Below are positions 12,042 to 21,954 of a stretch of DNA of 64,000 bases, piece by piece (position 1 is the first letter of the stretch; each line of letters begins with the position of its first letter). The notes under the pieces were generated by a model. The model did no database searches. It saw only the letters and a list, made by a program, of their open reading frames with translations, and was not told where the DNA came from. The position numbers and the translations under genes are program-made. Location: NCBI RefSeq assembly GCF_003054965.1, contig NZ_MIES01000026.1:248001-312000 (forward strand), given 5' to 3'. Origin of the DNA: Saccharospirillum sp. MSK14-1. GTDB lineage: Bacteria > Pseudomonadota > Gammaproteobacteria > Pseudomonadales > Natronospirillaceae.

Positions 12042-13715
12042 ATGGATGTGCGTCGTATCCTCCTGATCGCGGGTCTTGCCGTGGTCTCCTACATGATGAT
12101 TTTGCAGTGGTCTAGCGACTACTCGGATTCAGCCCCGGAACAACAGGCTGTCAGCAGTCAATCGACTGTTAGCGATGTGCCGGTTGCCGCTGCAGGAAGC
12201 AGTGAAGTGCCAACGGCCACAGCGGAAGGTGGCGAGACCAACCAGGTGGTTCAAAACGAATCGTCGGTCAGTGGCACGGTGATTGATGTGCGCACCGATG
12301 TGTTGAATCTGCGCATTGATCTCAATGGCGGCGACATCGTTTTTGCCAGCCTGCCGAAGTATCCGCAGCATGCGAATACGCCGGATCGTCCGTTCACCAT
12401 TCTGGAAAACCAGCAACGCACCTACACCGCCATGAGTGGTCTGGTGGGTGAAGACGGCATTGATACTGACGGTCGCGCCAGTTTTGAAACAGCGCAATCA
12501 AGTTATCGTCTGTCCGACGGCAGCGAAGAACTGGAAGTTACCTTGAGTTACGCCGCCGACAATGGCCTGGTGGTGAACAAGGTCTTTACCCTGACTCGCG
12601 GTAGCTACCTGATCAATGTGCGTTATGACCTGACCAACAACGCCAGCGAATCGCGCAGCGCCAATCTCTTTGGTCAGATCAAACGCGACCGTTCCGACGA
12701 TCCAAGCCAGGGCGGCGGCATTGGTATGGCGTCTTATCTGGGCGTGGCAACCACCACACCCGATGACCGCTATAAGAAGATCAAGTTTGGTGACATGGAA
12801 GACGAAACGTTCCGTGTCAGTCAGGAAGGTGGCTGGATTGCCTTTCTGCAGCACTACTTTGAATCGGCTTGGGTGCCGGCCAGTGATCAGACCCACAACT
12901 ATTACGCCCGTCAGTTGAATAACGGCTTGTACTACGCCGGTTTCCAATCACCGACAGTCACGTTGGCACCCGGCGAGAGTGCCTCAACCGGCGCGGATCT
13001 GTACGTAGGTCCAAAAGTTCAGGAACGTTTGGAAGCCATTGCTCCGAACCTGAATCTGACTGTTGATTACGGTTGGCTGTGGTGGGCTGCTCAGCCGTTG
13101 TTCCACCTGCTGGAATTCATGCATTCGCTGGTCGGTAACTGGGGCTGGGCGATTGTTTTGATGACCCTGACGGTCAAAATCGTGCTCTACCCGCTGACCG
13201 CGTCCAGCTATCGTTCCATGGCGAAGATGCGCAAGTTCGCGCCGAAGATGACGCAGCTGCGTGAGCAATATGGCGATGATCGCCAGCAGCTTGGTCAGGA
13301 AATGATGAAGCTGTACCGCAAGGAAAAACTGAATCCGATGGGCGGCTGTTTGCCGATCCTGATTCAGATGCCGGTCTTTATTGCGCTGTACTGGGTATTG
13401 AAAGAATCGGTTGAACTGCGTCAGTCGCCGTTTATTTTCTGGATCGAAGATTTGTCGATCAAAGATCCGTTCTTTGTGTTGCCGCTGTTGATGGGCGCGT
13501 CCATGTTCCTGCAGATGCAAATGCAACAGCAGCCGACCATGGATCCGACGCAGGCGCGGATCATGAAGATGATGCCAGTGGTATTCACCTTTATGTTCCT
13601 TTGGTTCCCGGCCGGTCTGACCCTGTACTGGTTCGTCAATAACGTCACCACCATCGTTCAGCAATGGATCGTTAACCGCCAGTTTGAAAAGGCGGAAGCG
13701 AAGAAGGCTCAGTGA
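12042..13715 (+). CDS. yidC: Membrane protein insertase YidC
   Basis: Inner-membrane insertase that works alone or with SecYEG to insert and fold membrane proteins. 557 residues, normal for Gram-negative YidC. An N-terminal membrane anchor ([17 protein letters not shown]) is followed by a Ser/Ala/Val-rich linker and the large periplasmic P1 domain (about 60-340). The conserved core of five membrane segments follows, including [15 protein letters not shown] and the cytoplasmic hairpin [18 protein letters not shown]. The tail is basic. The stop codon overlaps the GTG start of mnmE by four bases. Confidence 0.98.
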   Translation: MDVRRILLIAGLAVVSYMMILQWSSDYSDSAPEQQAVSSQSTVSDVPVAAAGSSEVPTATAEGGETNQVVQNESSVSGTVIDVRTDVLNLRIDLNGGDIVFASLPKYPQHANTPDRPFTILENQQRTYTAMSGLVGEDGIDTDGRASFETAQSSYRLSDGSEELEVTLSYAADNGLVVNKVFTLTRGSYLINVRYDLTNNASESRSANLFGQIKRDRSDDPSQGGGIGMASYLGVATTTPDDRYKKIKFGDMEDETFRVSQEGGWIAFLQHYFESAWVPASDQTHNYYARQLNNGLYYAGFQSPTVTLAPGESASTGADLYVGPKVQERLEAIAPNLNLTVDYGWLWWAAQPLFHLLEFMHSLVGNWGWAIVLMTLTVKIVLYPLTASSYRSMAKMRKFAPKMTQLREQYGDDRQQLGQEMMKLYRKEKLNPMGGCLPILIQMPVFIALYWVLKESVELRQSPFIFWIEDLSIKDPFFVLPLLMGASMFLQMQMQQQPTMDPTQARIMKMMPVVFTFMFLWFPAGLTLYWFVNNVTTIVQQWIVNRQFEKAEAKKAQ

Positions 13716-15076
13716 CGATAACCACAGACACCATCTGTGCGTTGGCCACCCCGCCCGGTCGCGGCGGGGTTGGCATTATCCGGGTATCCGGATCCAAGGC
13801 CGGCGAGCTATGCCGGACCATTATCGGGCGCGATCTGCCGCCCCGCTATGCTTACCATGGCGCTTTCTACGATGCTGACGGCCAGGTTCTGGACGAAGGC
13901 ATCGGTCTGTTTTTCCCGGGCCCGAATTCGTTTACCGGCGAAGACGTGCTCGAGCTTCAGGGGCATGGTGGCCCCGTTATTCTCGATCTGCTGATTCAGC
14001 GCCTGCTTGATCTGGGTGCGCGTCTGGCGCGGCCGGGTGAATTTTCCGAACGCGCATTTTTAAACGACAAACTCGATCTGGCCCAGGCCGAGGCCATTGC
14101 TGATCTGATTGATGCCTCATCAACGGCCGCAGCGCGGTCTGCCGTACGTTCATTGCAAGGCGCGTTTTCGCGTGAAGTGCAGACGTTGGTTGAGCGATTG
14201 ATTGAGCTGCGTATCTATGTCGAAGCGGCCATTGATTTTCCCGAAGAGGAAATCGATTTTCTGTCCGACGGCCGGGTTCAGGCCGATCTCGATGCCGTGT
14301 CCGATCATTTGCAACGGGTGTTAGCCACTGCGAATCAGGGCAGCCTGATGCGCGACGGCATGAGTGTGGTGATCGCCGGTCGTCCCAATGCGGGTAAAAG
14401 CAGCCTGTTGAATGCGCTGGCCGGACAGGATCGTGCCATCGTCACCGATATTGCCGGCACCACACGCGATGTACTGCGCGAACATATCCACATCGATGGT
14501 ATGCCGTTACACATCATCGATACCGCCGGTTTGCGCGATGCACCCGATGAAGTGGAGCGCCTGGGTGTGGAGCGTGCCTGGAACGAGATCGAACAGGCCG
14601 ATCGGGTCCTGCTCATGGTCGATGCGACCGAAACCGACGCGCTCGAACCGGCGCAAATCTGGCCCGAATTCGTACATCGTTTGCCGCCTGAGGCGGCGCT
14701 TACGGTGGTGCGTAACAAGATCGATCTGAATCAGGAATCCCCAGGGTTATCCACAGCTTTGACCACACCGGTGGTGCGTTTATCGGCGCAATCGGGGGTG
14801 GGGCTCGATGCCTTGCGTGATCACCTCAAACACTTGATGGGTTACGACAGCACTCAGGAAGGTGGCTTTATTGCTCGTCGCCGTCACCTGGAAGCCTTGC
14901 AACAGGCGCAGCGGTTTATCGCCGCCGGTCGCGAGCAACTAGCTGGTGCCGCAGCCGGTGAGTTACTGGCGGAAGATTTGCGTCAGGCGCAGCAGGCGTT
15001 GGGTGAAATCACCGGTGAATTCAGTTCGGACGATTTGCTGGGGCGGATTTTTTCCAGTTTCTGTATTGGTAAATGA
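13712..15076 (+). CDS. mnmE: tRNA modification GTPase MnmE
   Basis: With MnmG it forms the complex that makes 5-carboxymethylaminomethyl uridine at the wobble position of several tRNAs. 454 residues: N-terminal folate-binding domain, helical domain, G domain with G1 [17 protein letters not shown] and DTAGLRD, and the C-terminal catalytic motif FCIGK. The GTG start overlaps the yidC stop. mnmG, normally next, is not here; a restriction-modification island begins right after the stop codon. A perfect DnaA box lies inside the gene (14747-14755). Confidence 0.98.
   Translation: MTITTDTICALATPPGRGGVGIIRVSGSKAGELCRTIIGRDLPPRYAYHGAFYDADGQVLDEGIGLFFPGPNSFTGEDVLELQGHGGPVILDLLIQRLLDLGARLARPGEFSERAFLNDKLDLAQAEAIADLIDASSTAAARSAVRSLQGAFSREVQTLVERLIELRIYVEAAIDFPEEEIDFLSDGRVQADLDAVSDHLQRVLATANQGSLMRDGMSVVIAGRPNAGKSSLLNALAGQDRAIVTDIAGTTRDVLREHIHIDGMPLHIIDTAGLRDAPDEVERLGVERAWNEIEQADRVLLMVDATETDALEPAQIWPEFVHRLPPEAALTVVRNKIDLNQESPGLSTALTTPVVRLSAQSGVGLDALRDHLKHLMGYDSTQEGGFIARRRHLEALQQAQRFIAAGREQLAGAAAGELLAEDLRQAQQALGEITGEFSSDDLLGRIFSSFCIGK
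14747..14755 (+). promoter_or_regulatory. Perfect DnaA box inside mnmE
   Basis: TTATCCACA, the strict consensus, about 3.5 kb from the origin interval. I saw no other strict-consensus copy in the window. It is isolated and could be chance; its function is unknown. Confidence 0.4.
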
Positions 15077-15110
15077 TGTGATGTCCAAGGATATCCAAAG
15101 ATGTCTGTAG
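15059..15110. other. Candidate integration site at the 3' end of mnmE
   Basis: The last 18 bases of mnmE (15059-15076) closely resemble the attachment sequence used by SGI1-type integrative elements, which insert at the mnmE (trmE) 3' end. They also encode the conserved FCIGK, so similarity alone is weak evidence. Right after come three decamers in tandem, ATGTCCAAGG, ATATCCAAAG and ATGTCTGTAG (15081-15110), a helical-turn spacing typical of recombinase-binding arms. The canonical mnmG neighbour is displaced. No integrase and no second copy of the site are visible in the window. Confidence 0.4.
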
Positions 15111-15534
15111 GTCTGTTCCGACCACATCTATCGGCTGGCACCGTCGAGGAATCTGTTGAGGTAAGTCCATTTGGGGCGTTGGGGCCTCTTTTTAAGTAGG
15201 TCGTTCCCTTGTTTTTCCGGCAGACACTTAAAATCGACGATGATTATCAGACACTGATACAGTTTCGGATCAAAGCATCATTGAATTAGCGATCATGAAA
15301 CGCTGAATTGTGGGTATCTTGCGGCCAGAAGGTTTGCCGCCATATGGAAGCGAAGCTCTCAGTATTTGGATCCGTCCCTAGAATCACTGGCCGCAATGTG
15401 CCAAACCTATCGTGCACCTTGAAATGCATGTCCGATTACAGGCTTGATTGGCTGCGGCTTAACGTCCGGGATGTATAAGCGACCGAATTTCCGGTCGTGC
15501 TGAATTGATGGGTATTAATATGAGAGGGAAAACG
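15111..15534. other. Non-coding left edge of the defence island
   Basis: About 420 bp without a convincing gene. It contains a distant inverted repeat, TTGCGGCCAG at 15319-15328 with CTGGCCGCAA at 15387-15396, and a closer one, CGACCG-6 bp-CGGTCG (15480-15497), 38 bp before the restriction gene start. The close repeat could be an operator for the island's first promoter. A 44-codon open frame at 15344-15478 has no ribosome site and no recognisable features. Confidence 0.5.
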
Positions 15535-16527
15535 ATGACCAGGATGTGGATGGTACGCGGTGATGGTGGCAGTTTATATGACGCCTTTAGAGAACATGGC
15601 GTGGCTGCTCTGGGCTGGAATCAATTGGCTGTACATGCCAAACCTGGTATCGAGCGTCAGCAGTTAATTTCCCTGTACAAGTCTGCTGAACCACAGGCAA
15701 AACAAGGGACTGTAGTTTCGGGCGCATCCCAGGTCTGGCGCTTCGTCAATGAGATGCAGGATGGTGATAGGGTCATCACATATTCACCAGCTAATCGCTT
15801 GTACTCAATTGGAACAATTATTGGACCAGCCGAGCACTATCCAGAGTGGGCCGAGCAAGGTATGTCATTAGCGCGCAAGGTGCGGTGGCAATCAGAAGAG
15901 CTGCAACGCGACAGCTTGACTACCAGTACAAAGAACAGCCTAGGTTCAACCCTGACCCTGTTCGAAGTACCACCCAGAGCGGCAGACGATGTTTTAGCAG
16001 TGCTGCAGGGAGAAAAAGTGCCGGCTTTGGATGATGAAGCAGAGGAAGTTATTGCCGATCCTCTGGCCGACATTGAGTCTCAAGCACTAGAACGCATTAA
16101 GGATCGGGTCAATGAGCTTGATTGGGACGATATGCAGCAACTGGTCGCTGGTATCCTGCGAGCCATGGGCTACAAAACTCAAGTTTCCCCTCCCGGCTCG
16201 GACCGCGGAAAGGATATAGTGGCATCGCCAGATGGCTTTGGCTTTGAACACCCGCGTATCGTCGTAGAGGTCAAACATCGCAAGGGTCAGATGGGTAGCC
16301 AAGAAATCCGCAGCTTCCTTGGTGGCCGCCACAAGGATGATCGCGGGCTATACGTCAGTACGGGCGGTTTCAGTAAGGACGCTCTATACGAAGCCGACCG
16401 CGCTTCCATTCCGTTGGCGATGTGGACTCTGGACCACGTAGTGCGGGCGTTGATTGAGCATTACGATGGGACCGACACAGAAACTAAGCGGATCGTTCCC
16501 TTGAAACGGCTGTACTGGCCAGCCTAA
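15535..16527 (+). CDS. Mrr-like restriction endonuclease
   Basis: Predicted nuclease of about 330 residues. The C-terminal half is an Mrr catalytic domain of the PD-(D/E)XK fold: RGKDIV (Asp227), then VVEVKHRKG (Glu245, Lys247) and a downstream helix with IRSFLGG. The N-terminal ~150 residues resemble the small-domain module often fused to Mrr-type enzymes (MWMVRGDGGSLYDAF and GDRVITYSP segments), which probably recognises DNA. Mrr proteins are generally type IV enzymes cutting modified DNA. The ATG at 15535 follows GAGAGGG; earlier in-frame starts at 15508 and 15520 are possible. It lies 25 bp before hsdM and is likely part of the same defence transcript. Confidence 0.88.
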   Translation: MTRMWMVRGDGGSLYDAFREHGVAALGWNQLAVHAKPGIERQQLISLYKSAEPQAKQGTVVSGASQVWRFVNEMQDGDRVITYSPANRLYSIGTIIGPAEHYPEWAEQGMSLARKVRWQSEELQRDSLTTSTKNSLGSTLTLFEVPPRAADDVLAVLQGEKVPALDDEAEEVIADPLADIESQALERIKDRVNELDWDDMQQLVAGILRAMGYKTQVSPPGSDRGKDIVASPDGFGFEHPRIVVEVKHRKGQMGSQEIRSFLGGRHKDDRGLYVSTGGFSKDALYEADRASIPLAMWTLDHVVRALIEHYDGTDTETKRIVPLKRLYWPA

Positions 16528-16552
16528 TTAATAAGTAGATGGTTTAATAACA

Positions 16553-18682
16553 ATGAGTGTTAACTTTCAGCAACTCGCCAATTTCATCTGGTCGGTGGCC
16601 GACCTCTTGCGCGGCCCCTACCGCCCGCCACAGTACGAGCGCGTCATGTTGCCGCTCACCGTGCTGCGCCGTTTCGATGCCGTGCTGGCACCGAGTAAGG
16701 AGGCGGTGCTCGCGCGCTATCAGGAGCTCAGTGCGAAAAACATCTCCAACATCGATGCTGTCCTCAACAATCTGGCAAAAGATGAAGATGGCACGTCACT
16801 AGGCTTCCATAACCATAGTCAGCTCGATTTTTACAAATTGAAAGGCGACCCCGACAACATCGGTCGTCACCTGGCGGACTACATCGCCGGCTTTTCCGAA
16901 AACGTCCGCAAGATATTCGAGCGCTTCGAGTTCGACAAGGAGATCGAGAAGCTCGAAGAATCCAACCGCCTCTACCAGGTGGTGTCCCGGTTCGCTGAGA
17001 TCGACTTGCACCCCAATCACGTCGACAACATCAGCATGGGTCTAGTCTTTGAAGACCTGATTCGGCGCTTCAATGAAGCCGCCAACGAAACTGCAGGCGA
17101 CCACTTTACCCCGCGTGAAGTCATCCAGCTAATGGTTAACCTGCTACTTGAACCCGACACCAATGTGCTCACTCAAGCCGGTGTGATTGTCACCATCTGC
17201 GACCCGGCCTGCGGCACTGGTGGCATGCTGGCCGAAGCGCAAAACTGGATCCGTGACCACAACGAGCACGCGACGGTTAAGGTCTTCGGGCAAGATTACA
17301 ACCCGCGCTCCTACGCCGTGGCTGCATCTGACCTGTTGATCAAGGGCCATAAGGATGGGCAGGTGGTGTTGGGCAATACCCTCACCGACGATCCGTTTCC
17401 GGACCAGCGCTTTGACTACCTGCTGGCCAATCCACCTTTCGGTGTGGACTGGAAAGCTGAGAAGAAAATTATCGACACTTGGTCCAACTTTAGGGGCTAC
17501 AGCGGTAAGCTGCCGCGCATCAACGATGGTGCCCTATTGTTCCTGCTCTACATGATGAGCAAGTTCCAGGACTATAAGCCCGGCGATCGGAACAATCCCG
17601 GCTCGCGTACCGCCATCGTGTTCAATGGTTCGCCGCTATTTACTGGCGGTGCCGGCAGTGGCGAAAGTGAGATTCGTCGCTGGATCATTGAGAGTGACCA
17701 ACTCGAAGCCATCGTTGCCCTGCCAGAGCAGATGTTCTACAACACCGGCATCGGCACCTTCATTTGGGTGGTCAGCAATCGCAAGGCCGAGCACCGAAAA
17801 GGCGAGATCCAACTGATCGACGCCCGTGAACGCTTTAAACCCATGAAACGCAGTCTCGGTGACAAACGTCGCTATCTTGACTCAGTCGCGCTCGATGCCG
17901 TTACCCGTGAACATGGAGGATTGGAAAACAGTCAGACCAGTCGCGTGTTTGACAACACTGACTTCGGTTATCGGCGCATCACAGTACTGCGTCCTTTGCG
18001 TCTGCGCTTCCAGATTAACGACGAAGCCCGCGAGCGCTTCCTCAACACCTGCCCTGAACTGTTTGACGCCCTTCAAGCAGTACAGGATGAACTCGGTACT
18101 GAACCGCTCTTGGACTGGAACCAGGCTTGGGCCACCGTGCAAAAAGTGTTCAAAACCCTGCCCGACGAAATGGAAAGTTGGGCCAAGGGTGCTAAGGGTT
18201 CTGCGCAGAAAAAAATATTCCGTGACTGTTTTACCACCGTAGACCCGGATGCTGAGCCGGTGATTGCGAAACGCTTCAAGGCGGATCCTATGGGAGGTAC
18301 TAGTTACTTCCCCTCCCAGACCCTGCCCACTGACTTAACCACACAAGGTCTGCATATCCTGCTCGGCCTACACGAGGATGGGAAGAAAGGCTTCATCGAG
18401 TTCGAATCTGATCCAGCGCTAAAAGACTTCGAGAACATTCCACTCAAAGAAGACATCGTTAGCTATGTGCTTCGCGAAGTGCGCCCTTATCTAGCCGATG
18501 CCTGGATCGACCGCGAGACGCTGGACGACCTGGACGGCGGTATCGGAAAAGTGGGCTACGAGATCAACTTCAACCGCGTATTCTTCCAGTACCAACCACC
18601 GCGCCCGTTGGCAGAAATCGATACCGAGTTGGCTGAAGTGGAGAAGCGGATATTGAGCTTGCTAGGTGAGGTGACAAAGTGA
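16553..18682 (+). CDS. hsdM: Type I restriction-modification methyltransferase subunit
   Basis: Adenine-N6 DNA methyltransferase subunit that, with HsdS, protects host DNA at the recognition sequence. 709 residues, longer than the EcoKI type and typical of the larger HsdM group. N-terminal helical HsdM_N domain, then the N6_Mtase domain with SAM-binding motif DPACGTGG (Asp217) and catalytic NPPF (Asn293). The helical C-terminus probably contacts HsdS. The TGA overlaps the GTG of hsdS by four bases, implying translational coupling. Confidence 0.95.
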   Translation: MSVNFQQLANFIWSVADLLRGPYRPPQYERVMLPLTVLRRFDAVLAPSKEAVLARYQELSAKNISNIDAVLNNLAKDEDGTSLGFHNHSQLDFYKLKGDPDNIGRHLADYIAGFSENVRKIFERFEFDKEIEKLEESNRLYQVVSRFAEIDLHPNHVDNISMGLVFEDLIRRFNEAANETAGDHFTPREVIQLMVNLLLEPDTNVLTQAGVIVTICDPACGTGGMLAEAQNWIRDHNEHATVKVFGQDYNPRSYAVAASDLLIKGHKDGQVVLGNTLTDDPFPDQRFDYLLANPPFGVDWKAEKKIIDTWSNFRGYSGKLPRINDGALLFLLYMMSKFQDYKPGDRNNPGSRTAIVFNGSPLFTGGAGSGESEIRRWIIESDQLEAIVALPEQMFYNTGIGTFIWVVSNRKAEHRKGEIQLIDARERFKPMKRSLGDKRRYLDSVALDAVTREHGGLENSQTSRVFDNTDFGYRRITVLRPLRLRFQINDEARERFLNTCPELFDALQAVQDELGTEPLLDWNQAWATVQKVFKTLPDEMESWAKGAKGSAQKKIFRDCFTTVDPDAEPVIAKRFKADPMGGTSYFPSQTLPTDLTTQGLHILLGLHEDGKKGFIEFESDPALKDFENIPLKEDIVSYVLREVRPYLADAWIDRETLDDLDGGIGKVGYEINFNRVFFQYQPPRPLAEIDTELAEVEKRILSLLGEVTK

Positions 18683-19914
18683 GCCTAGCAATTGCTATCA
18701 AACATTGCCGTCTCAAGTACCTTGCCCAATTGAACATGGGACAGTCACCACCTTCAGAAGCCGTCACCAGATTCGACGAGGGCGATGGCCTACCATTCCT
18801 GCAGGGTAACGCCGAGTTCGGAGCAGTGTCGCCAAGCTACAAGCACACCTGCAACAATCCGCCCAAAGCTGCCATGAATGGTGACTTGCTAGTTTCAGTT
18901 CGCGCTCCAGTTGGCGCCTTGAATATTGCCGATCAACCATATGGGATTGGTCGCGGACTTTGTGCTGTGAAATGGATCAATATTGAACCCCGGTTCGGCT
19001 GGTGGGCCATGCATCACCATCGAGCGAAGCTAAAAGAAGTCGCAACGGGCTCGACGTATGAAGCAGTCTCTGCCGAAGATTTAGGCAATTTGGTTCTGTC
19101 TTTTCCGGATGAGCAGTCACAGTGTTTCATCTCCAACTACCTCGATCGTGAAACTTCCCGCATCGACGGGTTGATTGCCGAAAAGCAACACATGTTGGCG
19201 TTGTTGGAAGAAAAGCGCGCAGTCCTTATCAGCCAAATTGTCACCCGTGGCCTTGACCCCAATATCCCGTTCAAACCTTCCGGCTTAGAATGGTTAGGCG
19301 AGATTCCGGCACATTGGGAGGAGCCACGAGCGAAGGGGTTATTTCAGGAGGTTGATAAGCGGACAAAGACTGGGAAAGAGACACTTCTTTCTTTGCGAAT
19401 GGGAAAAGGACTCGTGCCTCATCACGAAGTTTCAGAAAAACCACTGGAAGCAAGTGACGTTATCGGGTTTAAGAAGATTGAGCCAGGTCAAATGGTGATC
19501 AATCGAATGCGTGCCGCCAGTGGCCTAATTGCGGTAGCTACAGAGTCAGGTTTGGTTAGTCCTGATTACGCAGTATTTGAAGTTGTAGATCGAGAGCTTT
19601 CCATTGAGTACTTCCTTGAGTTGTTTAAGACTTCGCTACTTCAGGCAGTATTCAGATCCTCTTCAAAAGGCTTGGGAACAGGTGAACAGGGATTTTTGCG
19701 CCTATACACTGAGGCTTTTCTCTCTTTCCATTTTCCTTACCCGCCTGTTGAAGAACAGCTCACTATTGTGAAGTTTATCCAACGACAGCGATCAGAAATG
19801 TTGCATATGGAGAACCTGCTTCGCCATTCGATCGACTTAGCAAAAGAACGTCGCACAGCACTAATCACTGATGCTGTTACCGGTCAAATTCCATTGAAGG
19901 ACATGGCCGAATGA
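18679..19914 (+). CDS. hsdS: Type I restriction specificity subunit
   Basis: DNA-recognition subunit of 411 residues with two target-recognition domains separated by conserved helical spacers. The first spacer includes LLEEKRAVLISQIVTRGL followed by LEWLGEIPAHW, and the end repeats the pattern (RTALITDAVTGQI). Each domain reads half of a bipartite target, which cannot be predicted here. The gene looks more AT-rich than its neighbours, usual for exchanged specificity genes. GTG start overlapping hsdM; its stop overlaps the ATG of the ATPase gene (ATGA). Confidence 0.93.
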   Translation: MSLAIAIKHCRLKYLAQLNMGQSPPSEAVTRFDEGDGLPFLQGNAEFGAVSPSYKHTCNNPPKAAMNGDLLVSVRAPVGALNIADQPYGIGRGLCAVKWINIEPRFGWWAMHHHRAKLKEVATGSTYEAVSAEDLGNLVLSFPDEQSQCFISNYLDRETSRIDGLIAEKQHMLALLEEKRAVLISQIVTRGLDPNIPFKPSGLEWLGEIPAHWEEPRAKGLFQEVDKRTKTGKETLLSLRMGKGLVPHHEVSEKPLEASDVIGFKKIEPGQMVINRMRAASGLIAVATESGLVSPDYAVFEVVDRELSIEYFLELFKTSLLQAVFRSSSKGLGTGEQGFLRLYTEAFLSFHFPYPPVEEQLTIVKFIQRQRSEMLHMENLLRHSIDLAKERRTALITDAVTGQIPLKDMAE

Positions 19915-21287
19915 AATTAAGAAAACTCACTCTTGCCAACTATAGAGGTTTCGATCAGTTCGAAATTAGCTTTGCCGATGACGTGACGGTCATTGCGGGG
20001 GTGAATGGAGTTGGTAAAACGGGCGTCTTGAAGGCTTTGGCAAGTGCGTTATCGTTGGCGCTGTCCGAGTTCACTGTTTCCAGAGAATCTCCGCGGGGCT
20101 TGAGTGATACCGATGTTCAATCGGGCAAGCCTGGACTATCCATATTAGTCACGCTTGACCTAGATTCGGCGCAGGTCACTACTGATTTGAATCGTCCGGC
20201 TCCTCTACCTGTTGATAAAGTAGAGACGCTGACAAAGCGCCGAGACGACTTGCGTTTTGCCAGACGCGAGACAAAGAAGGGCTCGAAAGATGAGCAGGAA
20301 ATCATCGACGAAATCAGGGTGATTGAAAATCAGCTCGATCCAGTCTCGGACATCCCAACTGTCCATATCTTGCCCAGTGACGCAGCGATGGATGCAGATG
20401 AACTGGTTGCCGTTTTGAAGAAAGGGCGTCAGCAGCCATTTGCGGTGTTCTATACAACGTCACGTTTTTTGTCCCGACTTCCACCTATGCTGCCAAAAAC
20501 CAGGAAGCTGGATATAACGACTGCCTATGACAAAGCGCTCAATCAACTGGAAGTGTCGCTCAACGATTTTGCCAGCTGGTATCGGGTCGTTGTTTCCGAC
20601 TTTGCGGCTGCTACGAAAGAGCGGTTATTTCAGCAACTCGAACAAGCAATCAAGACTTTCCTCCCAGAAGTTAGTGACCTCACGCTGCACGAAGGAAGAC
20701 CGCCAAGATTCAGCGTGATAAAGAGCGGCCAGCTGTTGTTTCTTGAGCAACTATCCGATGGTGAGCGTGGCCTGTTGGCACTGGTTTTTGACCTAACTCG
20801 GCGCTTGGCTATCGCCAATCCAGACAGTGATAACCCTATTGCTGAGGGTGTGGCGCTTGTCCTGATAGATGAGATCGAACTGCACTTGCATCCGAGCTGG
20901 CAACGTCGAGTATTAAGGTTGCTTCAGAATACTTTCACTCGATGTCAGTTCGTGGTCTCCACCCATTCACCTCAAGTCATTGGACAGGTCAAGTCTGAGA
21001 AGCTTCGGCTATTGCACCACAACAATTCAGGAAAGGTCGTCGCGGCCAATGCATCACAGTCCTTTGGCATGGATAGCAGTTGGATATTGCAGAACATCAT
21101 GGGAGTTCCTGCTCGTGATTACGAGACGGAGCAGCGTCTTTCTGCTGTTTATCAAGCAATTGATGAAGATAGATTGGACGAGGCACGTACCCTTGCGGAG
21201 CAACTGCGTGCCGATATAGGCGATTTCCCTGACTTGCAGGAAGTCAGCGCGCTGTTAGACCGATTCGAGCTGCTGAGGTCTGAATGA
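19911..21287 (+). CDS. AAA family ATPase, Septu PtuA-like
   Basis: SMC/ABC-type ATPase of 458 residues. Walker A GVNGVGKT (residues 30-37) follows the typical start LRKLTLANYRGF. A central region (about 90-230) may form a coiled coil. The ABC signature is LSDGER, Walker B with catalytic glutamate is LIDEIELHLHP, and the H-loop is VVSTHSP. No TOPRIM domain is present, which separates it from OLD nucleases. With the HNH gene directly downstream, sharing an ATGA overlap, it matches the PtuA-PtuB arrangement of Septu and of retron-associated Ec78 systems. It lies between hsdS and hsdR, so it is probably expressed with the restriction system. Its trigger and role with HsdRMS are unknown. Confidence 0.82.
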   Translation: MKLRKLTLANYRGFDQFEISFADDVTVIAGVNGVGKTGVLKALASALSLALSEFTVSRESPRGLSDTDVQSGKPGLSILVTLDLDSAQVTTDLNRPAPLPVDKVETLTKRRDDLRFARRETKKGSKDEQEIIDEIRVIENQLDPVSDIPTVHILPSDAAMDADELVAVLKKGRQQPFAVFYTTSRFLSRLPPMLPKTRKLDITTAYDKALNQLEVSLNDFASWYRVVVSDFAAATKERLFQQLEQAIKTFLPEVSDLTLHEGRPPRFSVIKSGQLLFLEQLSDGERGLLALVFDLTRRLAIANPDSDNPIAEGVALVLIDEIELHLHPSWQRRVLRLLQNTFTRCQFVVSTHSPQVIGQVKSEKLRLLHHNNSGKVVAANASQSFGMDSSWILQNIMGVPARDYETEQRLSAVYQAIDEDRLDEARTLAEQLRADIGDFPDLQEVSALLDRFELLRSE

Positions 21288-21952
21288 GAAGAATAACAAA
21301 AACGCACCCACCTCGGAGACTTACAGAGTGGCGTGATGAAAATAGTAAAGTTAACCATGCCTATGGAGATCTACAGGGAACAGAAGCCTTTCACGACTTA
21401 AAGTCCAAATTGCTTCAAGAACAAGGTTGGCTTTGTGCGTATACGGGACGGTTAATCGACGCTGGCTCATCTCATGTCGAGCACATCAAGCCGCAGTGTA
21501 AATGCGCTGAATGGGAAGATGTTGAATATCGGAATGTCGTTGCTTGTTTCCCCGCAGATGGCGGAGATTTGTCACACGGATATGGGGCGCCGGTTAAGGC
21601 AAATTGGTGGGATAGGCAGCGGTTTGTATCACCGTTGTCTGTTGATTGCGAACGGCGCTTTCGCTTCGTTTGGAGCGGGCATATTCGTCCCAATCCCGAT
21701 GGCCAGGAAGACGCGACAGAAACAATTAAGGTGCTAGGGTTGGATGAAAAGACCCTGCGCCAACTGAGAAAATCAAGAATTGATGGTTTCTTCGGTTTCG
21801 GGTCAAGGACTCAGAACCGACCTCTATCGATCAATGAAGCAAGAGTCGCACTGGCAAACATTGAAAGTCACGATAGCAATGGACGGCTGCAGGAGTTCTG
21901 CTTTGTACTCAAGCAATTGCTTCCAAAGTACATTGCGCAAACGGAGGGATAA
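21284..21952 (+). CDS. HNH endonuclease, Septu PtuB-like (TIGR02646-type)
   Basis: Putative nuclease of 222 residues. The N-terminal RRITKTHPPRRLTEW and the core CAYTG...HVEHIKPQ (His64-Glu66-His67) are features of the HNH family found with PtuA-type ATPases. Downstream FVSPLSVDCERRFRF is also typical. In Septu the PtuB subunit is the DNA-cutting partner of PtuA. The start overlaps the ATPase stop by four bases, and hsdR begins two bases after its stop, so it is locked inside the type I operon. No reverse transcriptase or retron RNA is visible nearby. Confidence 0.82.
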   Translation: MRRITKTHPPRRLTEWRDENSKVNHAYGDLQGTEAFHDLKSKLLQEQGWLCAYTGRLIDAGSSHVEHIKPQCKCAEWEDVEYRNVVACFPADGGDLSHGYGAPVKANWWDRQRFVSPLSVDCERRFRFVWSGHIRPNPDGQEDATETIKVLGLDEKTLRQLRKSRIDGFFGFGSRTQNRPLSINEARVALANIESHDSNGRLQEFCFVLKQLLPKYIAQTEG

Positions 21953-21954
21953 GC

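Noticed and set aside
15319-15396. Distant inverted repeat as a possible retron RNA for the PtuAB-like pair
   Set aside because: No reverse transcriptase gene is present in the island, and the arms are only ten bases.
15344-15478. 44-codon open frame between mnmE and the Mrr-like gene
   Set aside because: No ribosome site, no hydrophobic or domain pattern, and unusual composition; likely chance.
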